Under the pieces are notes generated by a model. It worked only from the letters and a program-made list of their open reading frames with translations. It searched no databases and had not been told where the DNA came from. Below, in pieces: positions 22,901-31,498 of a stretch of 39,191 nt of DNA. This DNA is from Lachnospiraceae bacterium (GTDB lineage Bacteria; Bacillota; Clostridia; Lachnospirales; Lachnospiraceae), in NCBI GenBank assembly GCA_009774145.1, contig VSND01000041.1, positions 1 through 39,191 of the forward strand. Reading direction: 5' to 3'. Position 1 is the stretch's first letter; each line of letters opens with the position of its first letter. The position numbers and the translations under genes were made by a program.

Positions 22901-25369
22901 TCACATCCTGTCCTCTCTCTGAACCGTCAGTGTAAAATGTCCGCTTCCAGAGCTGTCAGATTCCTCATAGCTGACACCAAACCGAAGCGTTCCGCGGCTT
23001 CCATCGACCTGTCCATACCAGGTTCCCGGGTAATTTTCAATCGTCAGACCGACTGCCGACTCCAGAACGACCTCTTCCCCCACGAGAAACTGAACATAAG
23101 ATTTCAGATCGATATCCCACACTTTTTCCTCTTCTTCAAAAGGGATGCTCACAAGGGGCACCGAAGAAACGGAACCGTTCTCAATCACATGCACCAGCCG
23201 GTTCTCTTCATCCACAGCTGCGCTCACAAGCTTCCGGATATCCTCTTCATACATCTCTTTTGTATAGACGCTGGCTTCCAGCTGCCCCGTCTCCCCTGTC
23301 TCGAACACCATCAGCTGCTCCGAACGACCGATTCCCAGGCCGTCCAGCGCGGCCAGTGCAATCTCCTCTCTTCCGTCTCCGTCGTAATCCGCTTTACAGA
23401 GCCTCTCATACGGCATAAACGGCCATGCCAGCCCGCAGTCCAGATACGTATGGTTACTGTCTCCGTCCGGAGTCACGCGATAGTCGATCGTCATCCCCCG
23501 AATCCCATACAGCCTCCTGCTGCAATATCCATAAAGGGTCACTGTCCGGTCCTCCGTCTGTGCCAGGACTGCCATGAGGGGACCGCCCTCATATCCGGGC
23601 TCATAGTCCAGCTCCTCCACAGGAACCGCATTCTCATAATACTCATAAGGGATACTTCTGTACCAGTTCATAAATTCTTCTGAGTCGTACGAGAACAGCG
23701 GCTCTTCCAGACAGGATATCGGTTCCTGCGCTACTGCTTCCTCTGCTGCAGGTTCTTTTATCTCCAGCACTTCCAGAAGTTCCAGCAGCTCTCTGATTTT
23801 CTCCGGGGACTCACTGTATGCTTTCAGATCTTCCGCCCCGCACATCGCCTCCGCCTCCTGCACATCCAGCGAAGCCAGCAGCTCCCGGTCCTCATCACGC
23901 TTTGCAGCGCCGTACCACTGCACTACCCCCAGATTATCCGTCAGAGCCAGCATCAGAACAGAGGGTTTATACACGCTCCGAAGGTCCTCCCGAAGTTTTG
24001 TCTCTTCTTTCAGCATAAAATGAAATTCATACGGTTCCTCTGAGGTCTGCAGCCGCATTGTATACGCCGCATCTCCTGCCATGGAATCCGGCAGCGTCTC
24101 TGCAATTACCCCAAGCAGGCGGCCATTGGCAGATGGATCCCCTACATAGGGATTCTTCGCTTCATACAGGCGTTCCTCGATGGCAGCAGCCTCTTCTGCA
24201 TATTCATCCTGCGCCGGATCCGAACCTCTGCCGTTGGTTCCCAGCACGGCCAGTACTACAACCGCAAAGACGGCCGCCAGAGCGCCTGCCCACATGACGG
24301 GCTTTTTAAAATCCAGCACATGGCGGATCCTCTTCTTCACATCATGCTCTCCGAAAGCCGGCGACATCCATCCCGTCCTCTGTCCATCCGCCGCCAAAGA
24401 CAGAAGGGTCATGCCGTAGGCTTTCCTGCTCTTCTCTGTAAGCTGTTCCAGCACCTTTTCATCGCAGCTCATCTCCATGTCCCTGCACATGCCGCGCCAC
24501 GCCGCCCATACCAGCGGATGGAACCAGTACACGGCCAGAAGGCCGAAGGAAAAAAGCTTTACCAGATGGTCCTTTCTGCGGATGTGATACTGCTCATGAA
24601 GCAGCACCAGCTCCCTTCGTTCCCCCTGCAGGCCGCAGGAGAGATAGATCCGGGGGCGCCGGATTCCCATCACAAAAGGAGAGGTCAGCCCGTCGCATTC
24701 GTACACCTGTACGCCGTCTCTTTGACCTTTGGCGCCATGGTCCCTGTCTTCCGTCCGGACCGCCATCCGGACTCTTCGCCGGGTGCTCCAGACGCCCGCT
24801 GCAAAATACACCAGGAACAGAAGGATGCCGGACAGCCATACATACTTTCCGGTATGCAAAATCCAGGCCGTCAGAGGATGACCGCTTCTTGCCAAACCGG
24901 CCGGTTCGGTTTCCGAAGCATCTGCCGCCCGGCCGGCTGCCCGCGCATCTGCTCCGGAACCGATTTCCCGCCGGAGCTCTGTCTGTTCACCGACTGTTGG
25001 AACAACTGTCAGCCCTTCCGATCCGGAATCCTCTCCCCGGTCATGGATGCTCTGCCCCGGTGTTGACTGTTCCGTCTTCTCCTGCAAGATTTCCGTCCCA
25101 TCTTCAGATACCGAAAAATACTCCATCGTACCTCCCCCGGTTCCCCGGACCTGCCCGGAAAATACATCCAGATTGAACAGGCTGAACTCCGTACTCACCG
25201 ACACCGGGCACACCAGCCGAAATGCCACGGCCAGCCACAGCACATACAGATATTTTCTCGGCATTTTCCATAAGAACAGCCGCAGCAGAAATACCGCCAG
25301 AATGCAGTATCCCGCCGTCATACTCATATTCAGGATTCTCAAAAATAACAGCGTCAGGATTTTCTCCAT
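22901..25369 (-). CDS. BlaR1-type M56 membrane metallopeptidase sensor (second copy)
   Basis: An 822-residue sensor. N-terminal membrane helices include ILAVFLLRLFLW and YVLWLAVAFRLV, followed by a long Gln/Thr/Glu-rich loop and another helix near 175-195. The zinc protease motif is HEQYH at residues 258-262, with CDEKVLEQL downstream and a membrane helix near 360-380. The outer C-terminal domain of about 440 residues is unlike a penicillin-binding domain; it contains DYDGDGREEIALAALD, which resembles an FG-GAP/VCBS-like or EF-hand-like acidic loop. The signal is unknown. AGAGGTGG precedes the ATG. It forms an operon with the repressor downstream. Confidence 0.85.
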   Translation of the reverse strand: MEKILTLLFLRILNMSMTAGYCILAVFLLRLFLWKMPRKYLYVLWLAVAFRLVCPVSVSTEFSLFNLDVFSGQVRGTGGGTMEYFSVSEDGTEILQEKTEQSTPGQSIHDRGEDSGSEGLTVVPTVGEQTELRREIGSGADARAAGRAADASETEPAGLARSGHPLTAWILHTGKYVWLSGILLFLVYFAAGVWSTRRRVRMAVRTEDRDHGAKGQRDGVQVYECDGLTSPFVMGIRRPRIYLSCGLQGERRELVLLHEQYHIRRKDHLVKLFSFGLLAVYWFHPLVWAAWRGMCRDMEMSCDEKVLEQLTEKSRKAYGMTLLSLAADGQRTGWMSPAFGEHDVKKRIRHVLDFKKPVMWAGALAAVFAVVVLAVLGTNGRGSDPAQDEYAEEAAAIEERLYEAKNPYVGDPSANGRLLGVIAETLPDSMAGDAAYTMRLQTSEEPYEFHFMLKEETKLREDLRSVYKPSVLMLALTDNLGVVQWYGAAKRDEDRELLASLDVQEAEAMCGAEDLKAYSESPEKIRELLELLEVLEIKEPAAEEAVAQEPISCLEEPLFSYDSEEFMNWYRSIPYEYYENAVPVEELDYEPGYEGGPLMAVLAQTEDRTVTLYGYCSRRLYGIRGMTIDYRVTPDGDSNHTYLDCGLAWPFMPYERLCKADYDGDGREEIALAALDGLGIGRSEQLMVFETGETGQLEASVYTKEMYEEDIRKLVSAAVDEENRLVHVIENGSVSSVPLVSIPFEEEEKVWDIDLKSYVQFLVGEEVVLESAVGLTIENYPGTWYGQVDGSRGTLRFGVSYEESDSSGSGHFTLTVQREDRM

Positions 25370-25461
25370 AAAATTGCCACCTCTTTTCTTCTGCAGATCT
25401 CACCTCTGCCTCCATAAGGCAAATCTGCAGCCCATATTCCAGAGTGTTTCTGCGCGCAAAA

Positions 25462-25511
25462 GGTCGGTTGTTGTAGACCTCTCTGTTTCTTTAAGTCTAC
25501 AACAACCGACC
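25462..25511. promoter_or_regulatory. Candidate BlaI-type operator of the second pair
   Basis: Perfect 17-base inverted arms (25462-25478 and 25495-25511; GTCTACAACAACCGACC) with a 16-base spacer. The arms contain TACA/TGTA cores, and one arm overlaps the promoter spacer and -10 box, as in the first blaI-like operon. Confidence 0.65.
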
Positions 25512-25522
25512 AGTATTTGCAA
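25494..25522 (-). promoter_or_regulatory. Promoter of the second blaR1-blaI-like operon
   Basis: TTGCAA (25522-25517), 17 bases, TAGACT (25499-25494). It is only 14 bases from the left end of the toxin-antitoxin cassette, which therefore bounds the upstream region of this promoter. Confidence 0.6.
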
Positions 25523-25535
25523 GTACTTTTTTAAC

Positions 25536-25629
25536 TATACAAACGGCACTAAATTCTTGTCCTCACAGGACATCGGTTCATGTGCCGTTTATCATACTTT
25601 TCCGACAATTTTCAAATGCCAGATATATA
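25536..25629 (+). repeat. Left inverted repeat of the toxin-antitoxin cassette
   Basis: Matches the reverse complement of 26505-26598. The outer part folds on itself: AAACGGCAC pairs with GTGCCGTTT (25541-25590), enclosing a second hairpin TGTCCT-CAC-AGGACA, giving a branched structure. The remaining 25630-25821 stretch holds the toxin-antitoxin promoter and nothing else recognised. Confidence 0.8.
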
Positions 25630-25754
25630 ATTTAACAAATATTCATGCAGACCCAGGCATTTTCAGATCCTCAAGACACCCTTTGGGCTATTGCTGCACC
25701 ATAACCGGATACTCCTGCATATCCTCCGTCTCATAATGATGAATTCCATTTTTC

Positions 25755-25783
25755 TTGCATATGTTTTGACATTATGTCATAAT
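25755..25783 (+). promoter_or_regulatory. Promoter and palindromic operator of the AbrB/PIN pair
   Basis: TTGCAT, 17 bases, CATAAT. The 13-base palindrome TGACATTATGTCA (25767-25779) sits in the spacer and touches the -10 box, the usual place for antitoxin autorepression. Confidence 0.6.
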
Positions 25784-25821
25784 ATAAGCAAGAAATTCTT
25801 ACAGGAAAGGAGCATAAATAA

Positions 25822-26088
25822 ATGAGTACACAGATATTAACTGTTTCTTCCAAAGGCCAGATTTCTCTACCGGTCAGCATCCGAAAACTTCTGTCAATTA
25901 ATACCGGTGATAAACTGGTAGCATATACTTCCGGAGATGTCATCATGCTCAAAACTTTAAAACTTCCTTCTGCAGAAGAATTTGAGGCTTCACTGGATGA
26001 AGCTCAAAAATGGGCACGGTCTGTTGGATATCATGAAAATGATGTTGATGATATTATCAAATCAGTTAGAAAGAAAAAACATGTATGA
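25822..26088 (+). CDS. AbrB/MazE/SpoVT-family antitoxin
   Basis: An 88-residue protein. The N-terminal swapped-hairpin DNA-binding domain (LTVSSKGQISLPVSIRKLL, then NTGDKLVAY) covers about residues 5-45, followed by a charged toxin-binding tail ending VRKKKHV. AGGAAAGGAG precedes the ATG. Its stop overlaps the PIN toxin start (ATGA, 26085-26088). It should neutralise the toxin and repress the operon through the palindrome upstream. Confidence 0.92.
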   Translation: MSTQILTVSSKGQISLPVSIRKLLSINTGDKLVAYTSGDVIMLKTLKLPSAEEFEASLDEAQKWARSVGYHENDVDDIIKSVRKKKHV

Positions 26089-26489
26089 GAATTGTAATCG
26101 ATACGAATGTTCTGATTTCCGGTGTGTTTTTTGGCGGATTTCCAAGAAAAATTCTCAGTGCCGTTGTTGGTCACCAGATAACTGCCTGTGCTACGGCAGA
26201 AATTATTAATGAATATGAGGACATTGTGCAGGAAATGATCAGCAGAAAGCAGGGACATATCAACAGGACAATTTTAAGTCCGCTGATTAAAGCTATGGAA
26301 ATCATTGCACCTGTTACTCAAATTGAAATATGCCGTGACCCTGACGACAATAAATTTCTTGAATGTGCAAAAGATTCCCATGCCTTATATATTGTCAGCG
26401 GAGATAAGGATCTCCTTGTAATAGAACAATTTGAAAATATTCAAATCGTGACAGCAAAGGATTTTTATGAAAAATATTTATTGAATTGA
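26085..26489 (+). CDS. PIN-domain toxin of a type II toxin-antitoxin system
   Basis: A 134-residue PIN-domain ribonuclease of the COG1569-like group. Acidic metal residues are in place: Asp6 in VIDTNVLISG, the Glu cluster in EIINEYEDI, Asp in CRDPDDNKFLECA, and Asp in SGDKDLL near residues 104-108. Members cleave RNA and are blocked by a linked antitoxin. It is coupled by a 4-base overlap to the AbrB-type gene. Confidence 0.92.
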   Translation: MRIVIDTNVLISGVFFGGFPRKILSAVVGHQITACATAEIINEYEDIVQEMISRKQGHINRTILSPLIKAMEIIAPVTQIEICRDPDDNKFLECAKDSHALYIVSGDKDLLVIEQFENIQIVTAKDFYEKYLLN

Positions 26490-26504
26490 CATATAGCAGC
26501 GGTC

Positions 26505-26598
26505 TATAGATCTGGCGTTTAATAATTGCTGGAAAAATATGATAAACGGCACATGAACCGAGACCCTGTGAGGACAAGAATTTAATGCCGTTTATATA
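26505..26598 (-). repeat. Right inverted repeat of the toxin-antitoxin cassette
   Basis: Inverted copy of 25536-25629 with 12 substitutions. ATAAACGGCA and TGCCGTTTAT form its outer stem; the inner TGTCCT/AGGACA hairpin has lost complementarity. It follows the toxin stop by 15 bases and could stop transcription leaving or entering the cassette. Confidence 0.8.
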
Positions 26599-26627
26599 CA
26601 ACAGATTCTCAGGCAGCATAAATACAC

Positions 26628-27578
26628 TTAATTATCTTCCTCCTGAACCGGCGCCTCCTCCTCATAGCCGAAATAAGCCACGTTTAAATCCACCACGGTC
26701 CGGATCCCCGGCACGGTTCCCTGGTCCGTATACTGCCACATGGCATAGCTGCCCTCATATTCCGGACCGGAAATCTCCGGATAGACTTCCGACAGATACT
26801 GTGCCACCCAGATCCGGTATCTCTGCTCCAGTGCTTCGGTATCCCACAACAGACTGTCCTGCAGCTCGCTTCTGGCTGCATAGAACATCCCCGTATAACC
26901 GGCCTCCTCGATCCTGTCGAGAAATACCTGCGCAAGCCTGGTCCGCTCTTCCACGCTCATCCCGTACTGCCGGCTGTCCTCCTCCTGAAATCCTTCACAG
27001 TTATAGACGACCGGGTAGGTAATGGGATATCCCTTCAGAAATTCACACACCCAGGCAGCCTCCTCTTCGGCCTCCGCCTCATTCACCGCGGTCGAGAAAA
27101 AATACGCGCCAAGCCGGAGCCCGCTGGCAGCGGCTTCCTGCAGGTTATAGCGGGCGCACTCGTCCTCTACAATCTCGCCGGCCACGGATTTGCGGCAGCC
27201 GACACGAACCATGGCAAAATCCACGCCGGACTCCGCCACCTGATCCCAGTCGATGGTCTCCTGAAATTTTGACACATCGATCCCCAGAGTAATGTCATCC
27301 GTCTCGCCCGCCATCTCCTTCACTTCCGGAAGCTCAGCACGGACTCCTTCTTCCTCCGGCTCCGTCCGGGGATCCTCCGGCATGTCTTCTGACGGATCAT
27401 CCCCCGGCGCATCTTCCTCTGAACCCTGTACCTCTGCCAGAACAGCCGTCTCATCCTCTTTTCCACTGCGCAGCAAAACCAGCGCCAGTACGAGAAGCAG
27501 CCCGGCTGCCAGAACGCAGGCAAACGCTTTGAACGCCATCAGATATGCCTTTTGTTCCGCCCCTTTCTCTTTTGCCAT
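26628..27578 (-). CDS. Membrane-anchored GH25 lysozyme-like protein with an altered active-site motif
   Basis: A 316-residue protein. A cytoplasmic start and one hydrophobic helix (about 16-37) anchor it; an acidic, proline-rich linker (about 40-95) leads to the GH25 domain. The first catalytic-site motif GIDVSKFQ is intact (Asp101). The usual D-x-E motif reads N-C-E (Asn193, Glu195) in PVVYNCEGF: the general-acid Glu remains but the supporting Asp is Asn. Activity on glycan strands may be reduced or altered (inference). AGAGGTGATG precedes the ATG, 7 bases after the CdaR-like stop, so it is cotranscribed with that regulator. Confidence 0.88.
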   Translation of the reverse strand: MAKEKGAEQKAYLMAFKAFACVLAAGLLLVLALVLLRSGKEDETAVLAEVQGSEEDAPGDDPSEDMPEDPRTEPEEEGVRAELPEVKEMAGETDDITLGIDVSKFQETIDWDQVAESGVDFAMVRVGCRKSVAGEIVEDECARYNLQEAAASGLRLGAYFFSTAVNEAEAEEEAAWVCEFLKGYPITYPVVYNCEGFQEEDSRQYGMSVEERTRLAQVFLDRIEEAGYTGMFYAARSELQDSLLWDTEALEQRYRIWVAQYLSEVYPEISGPEYEGSYAMWQYTDQGTVPGIRTVVDLNVAYFGYEEEAPVQEEDN

Positions 27579-27585
27579 GCAGGCA

Positions 27586-28668
27586 TCACCTCTGCCTCTC
27601 TTCCAGATATCTCATATAATCAGACACCATCATGGCGATCTTGAAGGTCATGGCCTCTTCAAAATTCCGAATGTCCAGCCCGATCGTCTTCTGAAGCTTT
27701 TCCAGTCGGTAGACCAGCGTATTCCGGTGCACAAAAAGCTGGCGGCTTGTCTCCGACAGATTCAGGCTGTTTTCCATAAACTGATAGACCGTAGTCAGGA
27801 TCTCATCGTCCAGATTGCCCGGATCGTACTCCCCGAACACTTCCTTTAAAAACATCTCACACAGCGGCGTCGGAAGCTGATAGATCAGACGGCCGATTCC
27901 CAGCTCTTCATAGGTGATGACCGTCTTGGAAGAATAAAAGATCTCCGCAACCTCCAGCGACATATTTGCCTCTTTATAAGAACGCGACACTTCCTTCAGA
28001 GAATGTGCGATCGTACCGCACGCCGTACGTACCCGGCACAGAGTCTCTGCGCTGACCGTATCGGACAGGATATGCGCCAGTTCATCAATCTCCTTCTGTC
28101 CTTCTCTCTCCTCCAGACGGCGTACCACCACCACGCAGTCCTCTTCCATGGGCGTAATAAAATCCCCGGTCCGGTTGGGCATGATGTTTTTCAGAATCAT
28201 CTGGATATCGTAGGCGTCGCACCCCACGCCTTCCACCAGAAGGACCGCCCACCGGCATTCCGGTCCCAGATGCATCTGCTTTGCATAGGTGGCAATATCC
28301 ACCGGAAGCAGGTTGTCAAGCAGCAGATTATGAATGAACTGATTCCGGTCCTCTCTGCTGTAACCCATCTCCAGAATCCGTTCCAGCTGGCACACTGCAA
28401 GCTGGCCCATGGGATAGGCATCCTTGGAACCGCCGCTGACAGACAGAATATACCCCATATCCTCTTCCCCGACCTTGAACAGATAGCGGTTCCCCAGCGC
28501 CTGCATATCTGCCGGCGAATCACAGAATATATCGAAAACATCCTCTTCCGGCAGAGAGTCCTCTTCCCCCGCCACACAGGTCCGGTTCCTGTCATACAGG
28601 GCCATGGACAGACGCATAATATTCGAAAAATCCTCCAGACACTCCTGAAGCAATCGATTAGATACCAT
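27586..28668 (-). CDS. CdaR/PucR-type helix-turn-helix transcriptional regulator
   Basis: A 360-residue regulator. The N-terminal sensory part of about 120 residues is followed by a GGDEF-like middle domain typical of CdaR proteins (WAVLLVEGVG, CVVVVRRLEE), and the C-terminal PucR helix-turn-helix NLSETSRQLFVHRNTLVYRL, the hallmark of the family. The start at 28668 follows GAGGAGGTTTTTAT; an upstream in-frame ATG coincides with the -35 box. CdaR relatives respond to carbohydrate acids or sugars; the ligand here is unknown. It is transcribed with the GH25 gene from a consensus promoter. Confidence 0.88.
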   Translation of the reverse strand: MVSNRLLQECLEDFSNIMRLSMALYDRNRTCVAGEEDSLPEEDVFDIFCDSPADMQALGNRYLFKVGEEDMGYILSVSGGSKDAYPMGQLAVCQLERILEMGYSREDRNQFIHNLLLDNLLPVDIATYAKQMHLGPECRWAVLLVEGVGCDAYDIQMILKNIMPNRTGDFITPMEEDCVVVVRRLEEREGQKEIDELAHILSDTVSAETLCRVRTACGTIAHSLKEVSRSYKEANMSLEVAEIFYSSKTVITYEELGIGRLIYQLPTPLCEMFLKEVFGEYDPGNLDDEILTTVYQFMENSLNLSETSRQLFVHRNTLVYRLEKLQKTIGLDIRNFEEAMTFKIAMMVSDYMRYLEERQR

Positions 28669-28699
28669 ATAAAAACCTCCTCTTTGTGCATTTATAAAC

Positions 28700-28728
28700 A
28701 GTATATCGGCTAAAAAAGCGAATGTCAA
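28700..28728 (-). promoter_or_regulatory. Sigma-A promoter of the CdaR-like/GH25 operon
   Basis: TTGACA (28728-28723), 17 bases, TATACT (28705-28700). The -35 box is perfect and the -10 box matches 5 of 6. Confidence 0.85.
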
Positions 28729-28760
28729 TGAAAGTAAAACATACCGCTGAAAAAAGAGCG

Positions 28761-28790
28761 AAAAAAAGGCACCGCACGTTTGCGATGCCT
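28761..28790 (-). terminator. Terminator of the sugar ABC ATPase gene
   Basis: AGGCA.CGCA pairs with TGCG.TGCCT, followed by TTTTTTT on the minus strand, 13 bases past the ATPase stop. Confidence 0.88.
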
Positions 28791-28802
28791 GTGAAATTAT
28801 TC

Positions 28803-29915
28803 CTAATTGGTGATGGTAAGCTCTGTGTCTTTGTCAAAGACATGGATCTTTTCCACATCCAGAGCAAACTTCACGCTGCTTCCGGTTCTTGCAGTGGTAG
28901 TCGGGCTTACTCTTGCGGTCATGCCTGCGCCTTCCAGATCAAAGTACAGATAAACCTCAGCGCCCAGCAGCTCGTATACGTTGATCTTTGCTTCGATGAC
29001 GCTGCCTGCATATTTCTGAAGCATCTCCTCAGAATCATACAGATCTTCCGGACGGATACCCATCACAACGGTCTTTCCTGCATATCCCTTATCGATCAGA
29101 ACTTTTGCCTTCTGCTGCGGAAGCGCGATGCTGTACGGGCCCACCTTCAGATTGACCTGATTGCCGTTCACTTCGCATTTCGCATCCGTGAAGTTCATCT
29201 GCGGAGAACCGATGAAGCCTGCAACGAACAGGTTCGCCGGAGCATTGTACAGGTTCTGCGGAGAATCAATCTGCTGTACCACACCGTCTTTCATAACCAC
29301 AATTCTGGTACCAAGCGTCATAGCCTCGGTCTGGTCATGGGTAACGTAGATGATCGTAGTGCCCAGTCTCTGATGCAGCTTGGAGATCTCGGTTCTCATC
29401 TGCACACGGAGCTTTGCATCCAGGTTGGACAGCGGCTCATCCATCAGGAATACCTTCGGGTTACGCACGATTGCACGTCCCATGGCAACACGCTGTCTCT
29501 GACCGCCGGACAGAGCCTTCGGCTTCCGGTCCAGCAGCTTCTCAAGGTCGAGGATCTTCGCCGCATCGCGCACCATCCTGTCAATCTCATCCTTCGGCGT
29601 CTTGCGCAGTTTCAGAGCAAATGCCATATTGTCATATACTGTCATATGCGGATACAGTGCGTAGTTCTGGAATACCATTGCGATATCACGGTCCTTCGGC
29701 TCCACATCATTGACTCTGCGTCCGTCGATGAGCAGATCGCCGGAACTGATATCCTCCAGACCTGCCACCATACGGAGTGTGGTAGACTTACCGCATCCGG
29801 ACGGTCCTACAAAGATGATAAACTCCTTGTCTTCAATCTCCATATTGAAGTTCTTTACTGCTTCAAATCCATTCGGATATTTTTTACAAATGTTTTTTAA
29901 AGAAATACTTGCCAT
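28803..29915 (-). CDS. msmX: Sugar ABC transporter ATPase (MsmX/UgpC/MalK type)
   Basis: A 370-residue ATPase that energises carbohydrate ABC importers. Walker A GPSGCGKSTT, Q-loop VFQNYALYPHMTVYDNMAFA, signature LSGGQRQRVAMGRAIV, Walker B VFLMDEPLSNLD and switch His in YVTHDQTEA lie in order; the C-terminal TOBE/regulatory domain (about 240-370) includes GIRPEDL. There are no permease or binding-protein genes nearby, which suits a shared multi-operon ATPase such as MsmX. The start at 29915 follows AAAGGAGCCC; longer in-frame starts lack a site. Confidence 0.93.
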   Translation of the reverse strand: MASISLKNICKKYPNGFEAVKNFNMEIEDKEFIIFVGPSGCGKSTTLRMVAGLEDISSGDLLIDGRRVNDVEPKDRDIAMVFQNYALYPHMTVYDNMAFALKLRKTPKDEIDRMVRDAAKILDLEKLLDRKPKALSGGQRQRVAMGRAIVRNPKVFLMDEPLSNLDAKLRVQMRTEISKLHQRLGTTIIYVTHDQTEAMTLGTRIVVMKDGVVQQIDSPQNLYNAPANLFVAGFIGSPQMNFTDAKCEVNGNQVNLKVGPYSIALPQQKAKVLIDKGYAGKTVVMGIRPEDLYDSEEMLQKYAGSVIEAKINVYELLGAEVYLYFDLEGAGMTARVSPTTTARTGSSVKFALDVEKIHVFDKDTELTITN

Positions 29916-29961
29916 GTCGGGCTCCTTTCCGCATCTAACGTTCTTGTTTGATCTGTTTATG

Positions 29962-29990
29962 AGTATACCCCCTTTTCCACTGTTTGACCA
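29962..29990 (-). promoter_or_regulatory. Candidate promoter of the sugar ABC ATPase gene
   Basis: TGGTCA, 17 bases, TATACT on the minus strand; the leader is about 40 bases. The plus strand of this 318-base gap also shows an extended -10 (TGATAGAAT, ending 30145) that may serve the DUF4317 gene. Confidence 0.5.
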
Positions 29991-30233
29991 TATGGGCTTC
30001 CTACAAACATTTTCCGAAACCTTTGTATAAACGGACAACTCTGCATAAGTTGTATGACTGATTCACGAAAAAGGCAGAACGTTACTGGTCATTCTGACGG
30101 AACAGGAATTGTTTTCTTTATCAAACCGTTCTTTTATGATAGAATGAAGGCGCTGCATGTATCCCGTTTTCAGGAACACGGTCTGACCGAAGATCCATTC
30201 CTGTAATTTTCAGAAAAGGCGAGGAAAAATATT

Positions 30234-31412
30234 ATGAACAAAAAAGAAACACTTGAGATCAGAAAACAGTTTACCAACGAAAACTGTGCCATCACCCGGA
30301 TCTGCGGGTGCTATGTGGACGCCGAGAAACAGATCCGGACCGAGCTTAAGGAAGCCTTCCTCTCTCTTCCCGAAGAAGAGATCTTTAAATATTTTGAAAT
30401 TTTCAGAAAAACGCTCTCCGGAACACCGGGACGGAACCTGATCAATCTGGAATTTCCGCTGGAGCAGGAGATGCCCGACGGCGCGCAGGCATGGCTTCTG
30501 AAGCTTCGGAACAGCCGTCTTACCGACGATCTTCTGGTGGAAGAATTCTATGAGAAAATGATTGAAAATTATACATACGGAGAGAATTATTATATCATCC
30601 TGATCCATGGGGCTTATGATATCCCCAATAAGGCAGGGGACGGCTTGGAGATGTTCGACGCTTCCGATGATGTCTACGAATACCTGCTCTGCAGCATCTG
30701 CCCGGTCAAACTGTCAAAAGCAGGGCTTTGCTATAACGCAGAGAAGAACAGCATTGAGGACCGGGTGCGGGACTGGATCGTGGATGTACCCGCTGCAGGC
30801 TTTTTATTTCCGGCTTTTAACGACCGTAATACGGACCTGCACAGCATGCTCTATTACACCAAAAATCCGGAGATGCTTCAGCCCCTTCTGATGGAAGAGG
30901 TCTTTGGCTGCGAAGTGCCCCTGTCTGCAAAGGAACAGAAAGAGACCTTCGGAGAACTTCTCACAGAAACACTTGGAGATTCCTGCGATTATGAGACGGT
31001 TGTCAGCATCCATGAAAATCTGAATGAACTGATCGAGGAAAAAAAGGATCTGCCGGAAGCACCCACCCTGACGAAACCGGAAGTCCGGAATCTGCTGATG
31101 CAGAGCGGAGCGCCGGAAGAGGTCATGGAACATTTCGAAGAGCAGTTTGACCATACGGCAGGAGAGAAGACCGAATTTCTCGCCACCAACCTGACCAGTA
31201 CAAAAGCGCTGGAAGTGAAGACGCCGGACGTGATCGTCAAAGTCAGCCCGGAAAAGGCAGCATTGGTGGAGACGCGTTCGATCGGCGGACTGTCCTATCT
31301 GATGATCCAGATCGACGACTATGTGGAGGTAAACGGAGTGCCGATCCGGGCAGGATTTGACGGCGGAGAAGACAGTGAAAGGGACGCAGACGGGGACGGC
31401 ACAAAATCATAA
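30234..31412 (+). CDS. DUF4317 family protein
   Basis: A 392-residue cytoplasmic protein whose start MNKKETLEIRKQFTNENCAI and following RICGCYVDAEK match the DUF4317 family common in Lachnospiraceae and related Clostridia. Length is typical. It has no signal peptide, membrane helix or recognised catalytic motif; the C-terminal tail is acidic. Function is unknown. GGCGAGGAAAAATATT precedes the ATG. It is a separate unit from ldhA, 86 bases downstream on the same strand, although cotranscription is possible. Confidence 0.85.
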   Translation: MNKKETLEIRKQFTNENCAITRICGCYVDAEKQIRTELKEAFLSLPEEEIFKYFEIFRKTLSGTPGRNLINLEFPLEQEMPDGAQAWLLKLRNSRLTDDLLVEEFYEKMIENYTYGENYYIILIHGAYDIPNKAGDGLEMFDASDDVYEYLLCSICPVKLSKAGLCYNAEKNSIEDRVRDWIVDVPAAGFLFPAFNDRNTDLHSMLYYTKNPEMLQPLLMEEVFGCEVPLSAKEQKETFGELLTETLGDSCDYETVVSIHENLNELIEEKKDLPEAPTLTKPEVRNLLMQSGAPEEVMEHFEEQFDHTAGEKTEFLATNLTSTKALEVKTPDVIVKVSPEKAALVETRSIGGLSYLMIQIDDYVEVNGVPIRAGFDGGEDSERDADGDGTKS

Positions 31413-31498
31413 AATTTTACGGAACTTCTATAAATTTTCCCCGCATTGGGCAGGATAGGAAGGAGACGATTTCTAAAATGCGAGGAGATATTTAAATT

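Larger units (their letters stand above)
25536..26598. mobile_element. Toxin-antitoxin cassette bounded by 94-bp inverted repeats
   Basis: A 1,063-base segment whose ends are 94-base inverted copies, 82 of 94 identical with no gaps. It contains only an AbrB-type antitoxin and a PIN toxin with their own promoter. Base composition is clearly more AT-rich than the blaR1 and GH25 genes on either side. It has no transposase and no obvious target duplication, so it resembles a non-autonomous (MITE-like) cassette mobilised in trans (inference). Confidence 0.65.

Noticed and set aside
25541..25590. Integron attC-like site at the toxin-antitoxin cassette edge
   Set aside because: The imperfect cruciform is suggestive, but core GTTRRRY/RYYYAAC sites and an integrase are missing, and the copies are inverted rather than direct.
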